Shown in pieces: positions 16,671 to 26,546 of a stretch of 64,000 bases of DNA (its first letter is position 1; each line of letters opens with the position of its first letter). A program made the position numbers and the translations under genes. The stretch is taken from NCBI RefSeq assembly GCF_050587365.1, contig NZ_JBOBFV010000002.1, positions 372,001-436,000 of the forward strand, in the 5' to 3' direction. Under the pieces are notes generated by a model that saw only the letters and a program-made list of their open reading frames with translations, ran no database searches and was not told where the DNA came from. Origin of the DNA: Plantibacter auratus (GTDB taxonomy: Bacteria; Actinomycetota; Actinomycetes; Actinomycetales; Microbacteriaceae).

Positions 16671-17348
16671 ATGGACACGGTGCACCGCGAATCGCTCTCC
16701 GACCAGGTCGCACGCTTGCTGCTGCAACGCATCCAGGCCGGCGAGTGGGAGATCGGCCAGAAGCTGCCCGGCGAGACGACCCTGGCATCGCAGCTCGGCG
16801 TGGGCCGGTCGACCATGCGCGAGGCGATCCGCCAGCTGGCCGGCCAGGGCGTGCTGTCGAGCCGGCAGGGATCGGGGAACTTCCTCCGGTCGCGCACGCC
16901 GGTCCAGGATTGGGACGCGCTCGTCCTGCGGACCGCGATCGGCTCGGTCATCGAGGCGCGCATCGCCATCGAGTGTGAAGCGGCAGCCCTCGCCGCACAA
17001 CGCCACACGGCGTCCGATCTGGCCGCCATCCGGGCAGCGCTGGCCCACCGCAACACCGATCGCGCGACCATCGAGGGGCGGGTCGACGCCGACACCGCGC
17101 TCCACCGGAGCATCGTCGCTGCGAGCGGGAACGAGATCCTGACCGAACTGTTCGACACCTTCGCCGAGCGCAGCCGCGAGGCGATGATCCAGATGCTCCG
17201 CCTCAGCGGCGAGCCGGGGACGGACCACGACCAGATCGTCCACGAGCAGATCGTGCAGGCGGTCGCCGATCGCGATGCCACCGCGGCCTTCGACCGCAGC
17301 CGCACCCATCTCGTCGCCCTCCGCGACGGGTTGACCCGTTCGGACTGA
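16671..17348 (+). CDS. GntR family regulator, FadR subfamily (FCD domain)
   Basis: The 225-residue regulator has a GntR winged helix at residues 8-72 (LPGETTLASQLGVGRSTMRE, then AIRQLAGQGVLSSRQGSGNF) and an all-helical FCD effector domain with the metal-binding pattern D-x3-H followed by further histidines (DADTALHRSIVAASGNEILT). FCD regulators sense organic acids such as lactate, glucarate or branched-chain intermediates. The start at 16671 is fixed by homology; the frame remains open far upstream antisense to leuA, which is not real. The operator 20 bases upstream and the divergent leuA suggest it senses a leucine-pathway compound, which is inference. Confidence 0.87.
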   Translation: MDTVHRESLSDQVARLLLQRIQAGEWEIGQKLPGETTLASQLGVGRSTMREAIRQLAGQGVLSSRQGSGNFLRSRTPVQDWDALVLRTAIGSVIEARIAIECEAAALAAQRHTASDLAAIRAALAHRNTDRATIEGRVDADTALHRSIVAASGNEILTELFDTFAERSREAMIQMLRLSGEPGTDHDQIVHEQIVQAVADRDATAAFDRSRTHLVALRDGLTRSD

Positions 17349-17526
17349 TCGCAGCGCGCGCGTGACTATACGCCTGTCGGCGCACGGATGACACGCCCCC
17401 ACGGATATCGATCGGCAGGCGCAGGCTGGGCGTGAGTACCGCTCCGCCGGGGCGGGCACCGAGCACTGCACCAGCGCCGCTCAGGCGTCGAACAGGTCCT
17501 CTCGGGGACGGGCGGGAACACGCAGC

Positions 17527-18351
17527 ATGTCGAAGGCTCCGAACCGGAACAAGCCACCCAAACGCATCCGGAAGGACCGCTACGAAGCGGAACTGGAACG
17601 ACTCCAGATCGAACTGGTCGCGATGCAGCGCTGGGTGATCGAGACCGGCGCACGGGTCGTCGTGGTCTTCGAGGGCCGAGACGCCGCCGGCAAGGGCGGC
17701 GCGATCAAGCGCATCGTCCAATACCTGAACCCACGGTCCGCCCGGGTCGCGGCCCTGCCGACACCCGGTGAGCAGGAACGTGGTCAGTGGTACTTCCAGC
17801 GTTACATCCAGCACCTGCCCACGGCGGGCGAGATCGTGCTGTTCGACCGCTCCTGGTACAACCGTGCCGGCGTCGAACGGGTGATGGACTACTGCACCCC
17901 TGAGCAGTACCGGCGATTCCTCCGCCAGACTCCCGTGTTCGAGCGGATGCTCGTCGAGGACGGCATCATCCTCATCAAGTACTGGTTCTCGGTCTCCGAC
18001 GACGTCCAGGAGCAGCGGTTCCGCTCGCGACTGGACGACCCCATGCGCCGCTGGAAGCTGTCCGACACGGACCTCCAGTCGATCACCCGCTGGGAGGACT
18101 ACTCGCGCGCCAAGGACGAGATGTTCGAGGCCACCGACCACGCGGACGCACCCTGGTGGACGATCGAGAGCGACGACAAGCGGGCGTCGCGTTTGAACGC
18201 GATCTCGCACCTGCTCTCCCAGGTCCCCTACGAGCAGCGCGCCCCCGAGCCGATCGACATCCCCGAGCGGCCGGGCGCCGACGGGTACGACCGACCCGCG
18301 CGCGAACGGTACCGGTACGTGCCGGATCACGCCCACACCCTCGGGGGCTGA
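17527..18351 (+). CDS. ppk2: Polyphosphate kinase 2 family protein
   Basis: The 274-residue protein is a one-domain PPK2, which transfers phosphate between polyphosphate and nucleoside diphosphates. It has Walker A GRDAAGKGG at residues 50-58, the lid region (LPTPGEQERGQWYFQRYIQH) and Walker B DRSWYNRAG starting at residue 107. KYWFSVSDDVQEQRFRSRLD and DRTWxxxR-like contexts such as RWEDYSRAKDEMF also match the family. Length and single domain fit class I PPK2. It is free-standing and converges on the CGNR gene 27 bases away. Direction of the reaction cannot be told from sequence. Confidence 0.92.
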   Translation: MSKAPNRNKPPKRIRKDRYEAELERLQIELVAMQRWVIETGARVVVVFEGRDAAGKGGAIKRIVQYLNPRSARVAALPTPGEQERGQWYFQRYIQHLPTAGEIVLFDRSWYNRAGVERVMDYCTPEQYRRFLRQTPVFERMLVEDGIILIKYWFSVSDDVQEQRFRSRLDDPMRRWKLSDTDLQSITRWEDYSRAKDEMFEATDHADAPWWTIESDDKRASRLNAISHLLSQVPYEQRAPEPIDIPERPGADGYDRPARERYRYVPDHAHTLGG

Positions 18352-18378
18352 ACCGACGCGCTGACGGGACGACCCGGA

Positions 18379-18927
18379 TCAGTCGGCGCTCTGGCCACCC
18401 TGTCGTGCGCGGTGGGCGCGGACCCGACCCCGACTGGCACAGGCCGGCGACGGACACCAGTGCCGCCTGCGGGAGGTGTCGAGGAACACCCAGCGGCAGT
18501 CGACCTCGGCGCACTGATGCAACAACGCCCGGTCCGGCCCCTGCAGCATGACCAGCGCCTGGACGGCGATCGCGGCGAGCGCCGCGTCGAGCGGGACTCC
18601 GGCCTGAGCAGAACCACTCCACAGCGCTCCGGCCGAACCTGACGCGTGCACTCGCACCCGCGCGAGGTCGTCCGAGGCCGGTTCACGCCCGGCGACCGCC
18701 GCCATCGCCAGCTCGCGGAGCGCTTCCCGCAGCCGCACGAGGCGGTCGAGGTCCCCGGAGCTCAGCTCGTTACCCACCCCGAACCCGACCAGGCCGAGCC
18801 ACCGCCGCCCCGCCTCGGGCGTCCCGATCCGCTCCACCGGCCTCGTTCCGAAGCTCTGCCCCTGCGTGGCGAGCAGGTTCAGCCAGGTGGCTCCGCCGTC
18901 GAAGCGGAAGTCGGTCTCGGTCGCCAT
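18379..18927 (-). CDS. CGNR zinc-finger / ABATE-domain regulator
   Basis: The 182-residue protein has an N-terminal ABATE-like domain (FRFDGGATWLNLLATQG, RLVRLREALRELAMAAVAGR) and a C-terminal CGNR-type zinc finger. The finger cysteines and histidine are seen in HQCAEVDCRWVFLDTS and RRRHWCPSPACASRGRVRAH; the CGNR tetrad itself reads CASR here. Such proteins are putative stress or aromatic-catabolism regulators. The ATG at 18927 follows TACACT by six bases. It is divergent from a carboxymuconolactone decarboxylase/phosphotriesterase pair, with an inverted repeat between them, so it probably controls that pair. Confidence 0.8.
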   Translation of the reverse strand: MATETDFRFDGGATWLNLLATQGQSFGTRPVERIGTPEAGRRWLGLVGFGVGNELSSGDLDRLVRLREALRELAMAAVAGREPASDDLARVRVHASGSAGALWSGSAQAGVPLDAALAAIAVQALVMLQGPDRALLHQCAEVDCRWVFLDTSRRRHWCPSPACASRGRVRAHRARQGGQSAD

Positions 18928-18933
18928 GGTTCG

Positions 18934-18955
18934 AGTGTAACGTGTCAACCGTTAC
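18934..18955. promoter_or_regulatory. Inverted repeat and -10 box at the CGNR/CMD divergent promoter
   Basis: GTAACG-TGTCAAC-CGTTAC (18937-18955) is an inverted repeat with a 7-base spacer. It overlaps TACACT (18939-18934, minus strand), which ends six bases before the CGNR start codon. It is a likely operator, possibly for the CGNR protein itself. Confidence 0.55.
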
Positions 18956-18980
18956 AGCCGAGACGAGCGAGGGAGCGACG

Positions 18981-19403
18981 ATGCAGGGAGAGGCTATGCA
19001 CGAGGTGTTCGATGTGGCGGCCGGCCGCGAACGACTGGCGGAGCTGCAGGACGAGACGACGACCGCGGCCTGGCGCGCGACGGTCGATGCGGCGGCGCCG
19101 GGCTTCGACGAGTGGATCGTCGGCGCCGTGTTCGGTGGGACCTACCAGCGCGAGGGCCTGACGCCGCGCGACCGGCAACTGCTCATCATCGGCGCGCTGA
19201 CGGCCCTCGGCGGCGTCGACCCGCAGCTCAGCGGTCACCTCACGACGTCGCTCCGGATCGGGATGACCCGGACGGAGCTCGCCGAGGCGCTCGTCCACCT
19301 CGTGCCGTATGTCGGGCTGCCCCGGGTGATGGCGGCCCTGCGACTCCTCCCCGAGCCGGCGGCCGAACCACCGGCGACCGACCTCGACGCCGACGCCCGA
19401 TGA
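18981..19403 (+). CDS. Carboxymuconolactone decarboxylase family protein
   Basis: The 140-residue protein belongs to the CMD/AhpD-like family; it shows LTPRDRQLLIIGALTALGGV followed by DPQLSGHLTTSLRIGMTRTE and LAEALVHLVPYVGLPRVMAA, the standard CMD core. No CxxC is present, so it is not a thiol peroxidase of the AhpD type and is closer to gamma-carboxymuconolactone decarboxylase proper. The start at 18981 has the ribosome-binding site AGGGAG at 18969-18975; an upstream GTG frame is not needed. It overlaps the following phosphotriesterase gene by four bases (ATGA), so the two proteins are made together. Confidence 0.85.
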   Translation: MQGEAMHEVFDVAAGRERLAELQDETTTAAWRATVDAAAPGFDEWIVGAVFGGTYQREGLTPRDRQLLIIGALTALGGVDPQLSGHLTTSLRIGMTRTELAEALVHLVPYVGLPRVMAALRLLPEPAAEPPATDLDADAR

Positions 19404-20557
19404 CCCGGGTGCGACTCGAGACCCGGGTGATCCGCACGGTGCGCGGCGACATCGACCCGGCCACGGCAGGCGTGGTCGACTCCCACGACCACCTCTTCCT
19501 GCGGACACCGGTCCTGGCCGGTGACGACCTCGTCGACGAGTCTGACGCCACGACCGCGCTCGAGCGGTTCGCGGCGGCGGGTGGTGGAGCCGTCGTCCAG
19601 TGGACGCCTCGGGGTCTCGGACGCGGCCTCCCGGCACTCCGGCGGATCAGTGCGTCGACGGGGGTCCACGTCGTGGCGGCGACCGGACGACATCTGCGAC
19701 GCGTCTACCCCGACGGTGCTGCGGAACCCGCGCGCTCGGCCGACGATCTCGCCGCGGCGTTCATCGACGACGTCGACCGGCACGGGTGCGGACTGATCAA
19801 GATCGGTGTCGGCGTCGACCGCCTCGCCGAGGACGAGCGGGACGCGTTGCGGGCCGCCGCAGTGGCGCATCACGCCACCGGAGTGCCGATCGCGGTGCAC
19901 CTCGAGCAGGGAGCGGCGGCCGAGCTCGTCCTGGCGGCGCTGGACGCCGACGGGGTGGACCCGAGGTCCATCGTCCTCGGGCATCTCGGCCGGAACCCTC
20001 ACCTCGAGCAGATCCTCGAGGCGGCCCGCTCCGGCGCGTGGGTGTGCCTCGACACGCCATCGCCGGCTCATCCGATGGACCCCGCTCGACTGGCGCGGAT
20101 CCTCGAAGCCCTCATCGACGACGGACACCTGCCCGCGCTGCTCCTCGGCGCCGACACGACCACGTCCGCCTCCCGTGCTCGGCCGGAGGAGTACGGTCCG
20201 GCGGCGCTCCGGACGACCGTCGCACCGCAGCTGGCGCAGGCCCTCGGCACGGAAGCGGTGTCGACGATCACCCGCGACAACCCCGCCCGCGCGTGGGCGT
20301 TCGAGCCCGGGGATTCGACGGCCGAGGACATGTCAAGGCTCAGACCACAGGCGTCTGGACACGGTGCGGGCCGCCGAGCAAGCCACGCTGACGGAGCTCT
20401 CCGAGGAGCTCATGCCTGCCAGAGATCGAGGGTATCCCAGTGGGTCGGCGCACCCAGGGACTCGATCGTGAGGGCTTCGGATGTCGGGAAGCCGCGGAGC
20501 AGCGCCGCGACTCTCACCGACCAATCGGTGTCAGGATCAATCGATGCCAGCAGGTAG
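19400..20557 (+). CDS. Phosphotriesterase family hydrolase with abnormal C-terminal tail
   Basis: The protein has a metal-dependent amidohydrolase barrel of the phosphotriesterase/Php family. The first metal motif is SHDHLFL (H29 and H31), a lysine in GLIKIGVG fits the carbamylated bridging residue, and later metal ligands lie in VHLEQG, LGHLGRNPHLEQ and LLGADTT. Such enzymes hydrolyse lactones or phosphotriesters. The normal family end is reached at NPARAWAF around residue 303. About 80 further residues follow, arginine/serine-rich and unlike the family, and they run 148 bases into the 3' end of the opposing Abi gene. The original stop codon therefore appears lost at about 20320-20410. The barrel itself looks intact. 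It is coupled to the CMD gene. Confidence 0.8.
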   Translation: MTRVRLETRVIRTVRGDIDPATAGVVDSHDHLFLRTPVLAGDDLVDESDATTALERFAAAGGGAVVQWTPRGLGRGLPALRRISASTGVHVVAATGRHLRRVYPDGAAEPARSADDLAAAFIDDVDRHGCGLIKIGVGVDRLAEDERDALRAAAVAHHATGVPIAVHLEQGAAAELVLAALDADGVDPRSIVLGHLGRNPHLEQILEAARSGAWVCLDTPSPAHPMDPARLARILEALIDDGHLPALLLGADTTTSASRARPEEYGPAALRTTVAPQLAQALGTEAVSTITRDNPARAWAFEPGDSTAEDMSRLRPQASGHGAGRRASHADGALRGAHACQRSRVSQWVGAPRDSIVRASDVGKPRSSAATLTDQSVSGSIDASR

Positions 20558-21396
20558 GCGATCACGGCCAGCGCGTTGTAGGTGCCGTACACCTGTTTCG
20601 AATGCTCGGAATCACGCAGATGATCGAGCGCCTCGATCTGTCCGACCTTCGGCCGCGAGGGCGCGTTCTGCAGCTTGCGGTTGAACAGACGTGCGTGGTG
20701 GGCCGCGACATTTCGTACGTAGTTGAGGCTGGCGAGCCAGCTCACCAACAACTTCTTCGTGGGCACTCCGAGTGCGACGGCGATCTCTTCCGCGTCTACC
20801 TGGTTCAACCCTCGGTAGAGAACGGCGAGGTGGCCGAGCTCGAGGATCTCGGTGAGCGCCCACACGGGCATCCTGTCTTCGTACTTGTCGCGGAAGTGCT
20901 CGACGAACCGCTCATCAGAACCCGCCTGACGCGCCCTGACCCGCTGCAGCCACAGGACGTGTCTGCTGGGTTTCGGATTACGGATGTCGGTGTCGTTCGC
21001 TGTGAACGCGTGGACGAACGGGGTCGACTCTTCGTATGCGAACGCGGACGTACGGCCGAGCACGTAACCGACGCGCATACGGACCGCGACCTCGATGAGC
21101 TCGAGCCCGTTGAGCACGAGCATGCGCAGTCGGCGATCGAATTCGATGATCTCCTCAGCATGGGAAAGACGCGTGCCCGGCCGGTACCCGCTGAGGACGC
21201 GGACCCGGGTTCGGCCGTGCTCGTCGACGTACTCCTCGGACGTCCGAAACGGGTACAGGAAGCCTGTCAGACGGTAGTACCCGATTGATCGCAAGACCCG
21301 GGCGGCATGATCGGGATCCGAAACCTCGAGGCCGTGCTCCTCGAGCCGGGCGACCTGCTGCTCAACGGACACCCAGTCTTTGGCGTACTCGACCAT
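20410..21396 (-). CDS. Abi_2 family (AbiD/AbiF-like) abortive infection protein
   Basis: The 328-residue protein matches Abi_2. It begins VEYAKDWVSVEQQVARLEEH, has IGYYRLTGFLYPFR (the Y-x-R-L-x-G-Y-like block), an IIEFDRRLRMLVLNGLELIE helix, and LNYVRNVAAHHARLFNRK near residues 245-262, which fits the HEPN RNase signature R-N-x3-4-H. Members give phage resistance by growth arrest, probably through RNA cleavage. The ATG at 21396 follows GGGGAG by four bases. The gene is visibly less GC-rich than its neighbours and its 3' end lies inside the read-through tail of the phosphotriesterase gene, so it was probably acquired by insertion. A terminator-like hairpin lies in its leader. Confidence 0.87.
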   Translation of the reverse strand: MVEYAKDWVSVEQQVARLEEHGLEVSDPDHAARVLRSIGYYRLTGFLYPFRTSEEYVDEHGRTRVRVLSGYRPGTRLSHAEEIIEFDRRLRMLVLNGLELIEVAVRMRVGYVLGRTSAFAYEESTPFVHAFTANDTDIRNPKPSRHVLWLQRVRARQAGSDERFVEHFRDKYEDRMPVWALTEILELGHLAVLYRGLNQVDAEEIAVALGVPTKKLLVSWLASLNYVRNVAAHHARLFNRKLQNAPSRPKVGQIEALDHLRDSEHSKQVYGTYNALAVIAYLLASIDPDTDWSVRVAALLRGFPTSEALTIESLGAPTHWDTLDLWQA

Positions 21397-21415
21397 GGAT
21401 CTCCCCGAACAGAAA

Positions 21416-21446
21416 ATCAGCCCGCGCCTTTCGGCAACGGGCTGAT
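21416..21446 (-). terminator. Hairpin plus T-tract in the leader of the Abi gene
   Basis: On the minus strand ATCAGCCCG, a 13-base loop and CGGGCTGAT are followed by TTTTCTGTT, the layout of an intrinsic terminator, and then by the ribosome-binding site and ATG of the Abi gene. A terminator before a gene suggests either an attenuated leader or a separate small RNA ending here. Confidence 0.65.
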
Positions 21447-21610
21447 CATGATGACTCCAGCGTAACGGACGGAGACGTGCCGAGGAGCCTGGCGGCATTC
21501 GGCCTGTGGACAACACCACCCCGTAGGGAGGTCGTGAGGATCCACGCGGAAGGCGTATGGAAACCGTGAGGACCGCCGTCTGAGGTCACTGACGGGTGTT
21601 GGCTCTGAGC

Positions 21611-21626
21611 TGTCCCGAACGGGACA
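21611..21626. promoter_or_regulatory. Perfect 16-bp palindrome between Abi and kdp genes
   Basis: TGTCCCG-AA-CGGGACA lies 40 bases before the first kdp reading frame and about 215 bases upstream of the Abi start. It could be an operator for kdp, or an upstream stem of an RNA read towards the Abi gene. Confidence 0.45.
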
Positions 21627-21666
21627 CAGCACCACGCACCCGCACCACGCACCCACTGGAGTCCTC

Positions 21667-21750
21667 TTGCTCGACCTCGTCTACGTACTCGGCGTCATCG
21701 CCGTGTTCGCTCTGGTCGGCCTCGTCGCCCGGGGAGTGGAGAGACTGTGA
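21667..21750 (+). CDS. 27-residue membrane peptide at the head of the kdp operon
   Basis: The frame starts with TTG at 21667 after a good ribosome-binding site (GGAG, five bases away) and encodes a single membrane helix ending in LVARGVERL. Its TGA overlaps the GTG start of kdpF (GTGA), so it is translationally coupled to the operon. I recall similar small peptides before kdpF in other actinobacteria but know of no named function. It may be an extra small subunit or stabiliser of the Kdp complex. Confidence 0.6.
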   Translation: MLDLVYVLGVIAVFALVGLVARGVERL

Positions 21751-21836
21751 TCGTCTTCGAACTCCTCGCCGCCGTCCTGGCCGTCGCCGCCGTCGTGTAC
21801 CTCGTGTACGCGCTCGTGAAACCCGAGAGGTTCTGA
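21747..21836 (+). CDS. kdpF: K+-transporting ATPase small subunit KdpF
   Basis: The 29-residue peptide starts with GTG, has one hydrophobic helix (LLAAVLAVAAVVYLVYALV) and ends in the KdpF signature KPERF. KdpF is a lipid-like stabiliser of the KdpABC pump in the cytoplasmic membrane. It overlaps the small frame before it by four bases and shares one base (TGATG) with kdpA. Confidence 0.85.
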   Translation: MIVFELLAAVLAVAAVVYLVYALVKPERF

Positions 21837-23509
21837 TGCAGACCCTCTTCGCGATCCTCCAGGTCTCGACCCTCGTCCTGGTCCTCGTGCTGCTCTACCG
21901 TCCGCTCGGTGAGTACCTCGCCCGGGTGTACACCTCCAGCAAGGACTTCGCCGTCGAGCGCGGCTTCTACCGCGTGATCGGTGTCGACGCCCGCTCCGAG
22001 CAGACCTGGCAGGCCTACCTCCGCGGGGTGCTCGCCTTCTCGCTCGTCGGCGTCCTCCTCGTCTACGCGCTGCAGCGCGCCCAGGCCGTCCTCCCCTTCG
22101 CACTCGGCCTCCCCGCCGTCCCCGAGGGACTGTCGTTCAACACGGCCGTGTCCTTCGTCACGAACACCAACTGGCAGTCGTACTCCCCCGAAGTCACGAT
22201 GGGCTACACCGTGCAGCTCACGGGCCTCGCGGTGCAGAACTTCGTCTCCGCCGCCGTCGGCATCGCGGTCGCGATCGCCCTCGTCCGCGGGTTCGCGAGT
22301 CGCCGCAGCGGCACCATCGGCAATTTCTGGGTCGACCTCACCCGTGGCACCCTCCGCGTGCTGCTGCCGCTCTCCGTCGTCATGGCGGTCGTGCTCATCG
22401 CGGGCGGGACCATCCAGAACCTCAACGGCTTCACCGACGTGACGACCATCACGGGCGCGACGCAGACCATCCCCGGCGGACCGGTCGCCTCGCAGGAGGC
22501 CATCAAGCTCCTCGGCACGAACGGCGGCGGGTTCTTCAACGCGAACTCCGCGCACCCCTTCGAGAACCCGACCGCCTGGACGAGCCTCGTGCAGAACATC
22601 CTCATGCTCGCGATCCCGTTCTCCCTGCCGCGCACCTTCGGCCGCATGGTCGGCGACCACAAGCAGGGCTACACGATCCTCGCGGTCATGGGCGTCATCT
22701 TCCTCGCCTCGTTCTCGATCCTCACGGCGCTCGAAGCCCGCGGCCTCGGTGCAGCACCGATGGCGGCCGGCGGCGCGATGGAGGGCAAGGAGCAGCGCTT
22801 CGGCGTCTTCGCCTCGACGCTGTTCGGCTCGACCTCGACGCTCACCTCGACGGGTGCCGTCAACTCGATGCACGACTCGTACACGGCACTCGGCGGCATG
22901 ATGCCGATGATCAACATGATGCTCGGCGAGATCGCCCCCGGCGGCGTCGGCTCCGGCCTGTACGGCATGCTCGTGCTCGCCGTCATCGCCGTGTTCATCG
23001 GTGGGCTGCTCGTCGGCCGGACCCCGGAGTACCTCGGCAAGAAGATCGGCCCACGGGAGATCAAGCTCGCGAGCCTGTACATCCTCGTGACGCCGACCCT
23101 CGTGCTCGCCGGCACCGCACTGAGCTTCGCCATCCCCGGCGTCCGCTCGGACGTGGAGACGACGTCGATCTGGAACCCGGGCCTCCACGGCCTGTCCGAG
23201 GTCCTCTACGCCTTCACCTCCGCCGCGAACAACAACGGTTCCGCCTTCGCCGGACTCACCGCGAACACGCCGTGGTTCAACACCGCGCTCGGTGTCGCGA
23301 TGCTCCTCGGTCGCTTCGTCCCGATCGTGCTCGTCCTCGCGCTCGCCGGTTCGCTGGCCGCGCAGGACCGGGTCCCGTCGACCGCCGGGACGCTCCCGAC
23401 CAACCGGCCGCAGTTCGTCGGCCTCCTCACCGGCGTCGCCGTCATCATCACCGCACTCACCTACTTCCCCGTACTCGCGCTGGGTCCCCTGGCGGAAGGG
23501 CTGTCATGA
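21836..23509 (+). CDS. kdpA: K+-transporting ATPase subunit A (channel)
   Basis: The 557-residue membrane protein is the ion-binding channel subunit of the high-affinity KdpFABC pump. It is full length, with about ten helices and four conserved selectivity regions: FNTAVSFVTNTNWQSYSPE, KLLGTNGGGFFNANSAHPFE, TSTGAVNSMHDSYTALGGM and TSAANNNGSAFAGLTANTPW. The start codon shares one base with the kdpF stop. The last 22 codons are present again, in mutated form, just after the stop (23533-23601). Confidence 0.96.
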   Translation: MQTLFAILQVSTLVLVLVLLYRPLGEYLARVYTSSKDFAVERGFYRVIGVDARSEQTWQAYLRGVLAFSLVGVLLVYALQRAQAVLPFALGLPAVPEGLSFNTAVSFVTNTNWQSYSPEVTMGYTVQLTGLAVQNFVSAAVGIAVAIALVRGFASRRSGTIGNFWVDLTRGTLRVLLPLSVVMAVVLIAGGTIQNLNGFTDVTTITGATQTIPGGPVASQEAIKLLGTNGGGFFNANSAHPFENPTAWTSLVQNILMLAIPFSLPRTFGRMVGDHKQGYTILAVMGVIFLASFSILTALEARGLGAAPMAAGGAMEGKEQRFGVFASTLFGSTSTLTSTGAVNSMHDSYTALGGMMPMINMMLGEIAPGGVGSGLYGMLVLAVIAVFIGGLLVGRTPEYLGKKIGPREIKLASLYILVTPTLVLAGTALSFAIPGVRSDVETTSIWNPGLHGLSEVLYAFTSAANNNGSAFAGLTANTPWFNTALGVAMLLGRFVPIVLVLALAGSLAAQDRVPSTAGTLPTNRPQFVGLLTGVAVIITALTYFPVLALGPLAEGLS

Positions 23510-23604
23510 GCCACGTCCACGACGCACACCGCGTGATCATCACCGCACCCACCTACCTCCCCGTACTCGCGCCAGGTCCCCTGGCGGAAGGGCTGTCATA
23601 AACC

Positions 23605-23624
<20 letters not shown>
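23441..23624 (+). repeat. 92-bp tandem duplication of the kdpA-kdpB junction
   Basis: Copy 1 (23441-23532) holds the end of kdpA, its stop, and a start-like ATGAGCCACGTCCACG. Copy 2 (23533-23624) holds a mutated kdpA end, TAA, and the true kdpB start. The copies align at a constant offset of 92 with scattered substitutions. Confidence 0.85.
23506..23601 (+). pseudogene. 31-codon frame made by the kdpA/kdpB duplication
   Basis: The frame fuses a kdpB-like start (MSHVHDAH) to a second copy of the kdpA end (TYLPVLAPGPLAEGLS). Compared with kdpA, F became L and two L became P in a region that should be a helix, so the peptide is probably not a functional subunit. Its ATG overlaps the kdpA stop and its TAA is three bases before kdpB, so it may be translated and may affect coupling between kdpA and kdpB. 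Confidence 0.6.
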
Positions 23625-25770
<2,146 letters not shown>

Positions 25771-25861
25771 GCCGACGACCCAGATCAAGCTGATCGACCT
25801 CGTCGTCACCCTCATCCCCGGCTTCTAGCCCCACCCAGCACACGAAAGCAGACAGATCATC

Positions 25862-26470
25862 ATGAGTGCATCCCGCAGCGGCATCGCCCAGTACTGGGTC
25901 GCCATCAGGGCCATGCTCGCCCTCACCGTCGTCCTCGGCGTCGGCTACCCCCTCATCGTCACCGGCATCGGGCAGGCGACGATGTCCTGGCAGGCGAACG
26001 GATCCGCCGTCACCGAGGGTGACAAGACGGTCGGCTCGGCGCTCATCGGACAGTCGTTCACCGACGCCGACGGCAAGCCGCTGCCGCAGTGGTTCCAGTC
26101 GCGTCCGTCGGCGGCCGGCGACGGCTACGACGGTGGCGCGTCGAGCGGCAGCAACCTCGGGCCGGAGAACACCGACCTCGTCGCCTCGATCGAGGAGCGC
26201 CGCGCGGCCATCGCCGCCTTCGAGGACGTCGATCCGTCGAGCATCCCCGCCGACGCGCTGACGGCCTCCGCGTCCGGCCTCGACCCGCACATCAGCCCGG
26301 CCTACGCATTGCTGCAGGTGCCCCGTGTCGCCGCCGAGCGCGGCCTCGACGAGGACGAGGTCCGTGCCCTCGTCGAGCGCCTGACGCAGGGCCCCGACCT
26401 CGGCTACCTTGGGGAGTCCACGGTCAACGTCCTGCAGCTCAACCTCGCCGTGGCAGGACTGGACGGATAA
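25862..26470 (+). CDS. kdpC: K+-transporting ATPase subunit C
   Basis: The 202-residue subunit has one N-terminal membrane helix (AMLALTVVLGVGYPLIVTGI) and a soluble outside domain with the family motifs GSALIGQSF, WFQSRPSAA, SSGSNLGPENTDL and DLTASASGLDPHISPAYAL-like sequence (ALTASASGLDPHISPAYALL). KdpC stabilises ATP binding by KdpB. The length is normal. Confidence 0.96.
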   Translation: MSASRSGIAQYWVAIRAMLALTVVLGVGYPLIVTGIGQATMSWQANGSAVTEGDKTVGSALIGQSFTDADGKPLPQWFQSRPSAAGDGYDGGASSGSNLGPENTDLVASIEERRAAIAAFEDVDPSSIPADALTASASGLDPHISPAYALLQVPRVAAERGLDEDEVRALVERLTQGPDLGYLGESTVNVLQLNLAVAGLDG

Positions 26471-26472
26471 CC

Positions 26473-26541
26473 ATGCAGCGCGGACGACACAGCGCGGCCC
26501 CCGGGGTCGGCAGGCAGAGCGCCATGCTCCAGGAGGACTGA
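26473..26541 (+). pseudogene. 22-codon degraded copy of the kdpD start
   Basis: The frame begins with the same MQRGR as KdpD, then keeps AAPGVG and AMLQE but loses about a dozen bases and the Walker lysine (GVGRQ in place of GVGKT), and stops at 26541. It starts two bases after the kdpC stop and ends five bases before the true kdpD start. It is a decayed tandem copy, offset 74 bases. Confidence 0.75.
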
Positions 26542-26546
26542 ACACC

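Noticed and set aside
21447..21666. c-di-AMP (ydaO-type) riboswitch before kdp
   Set aside because: The region is short and I cannot find the conserved riboswitch core; only simple hairpins are visible.
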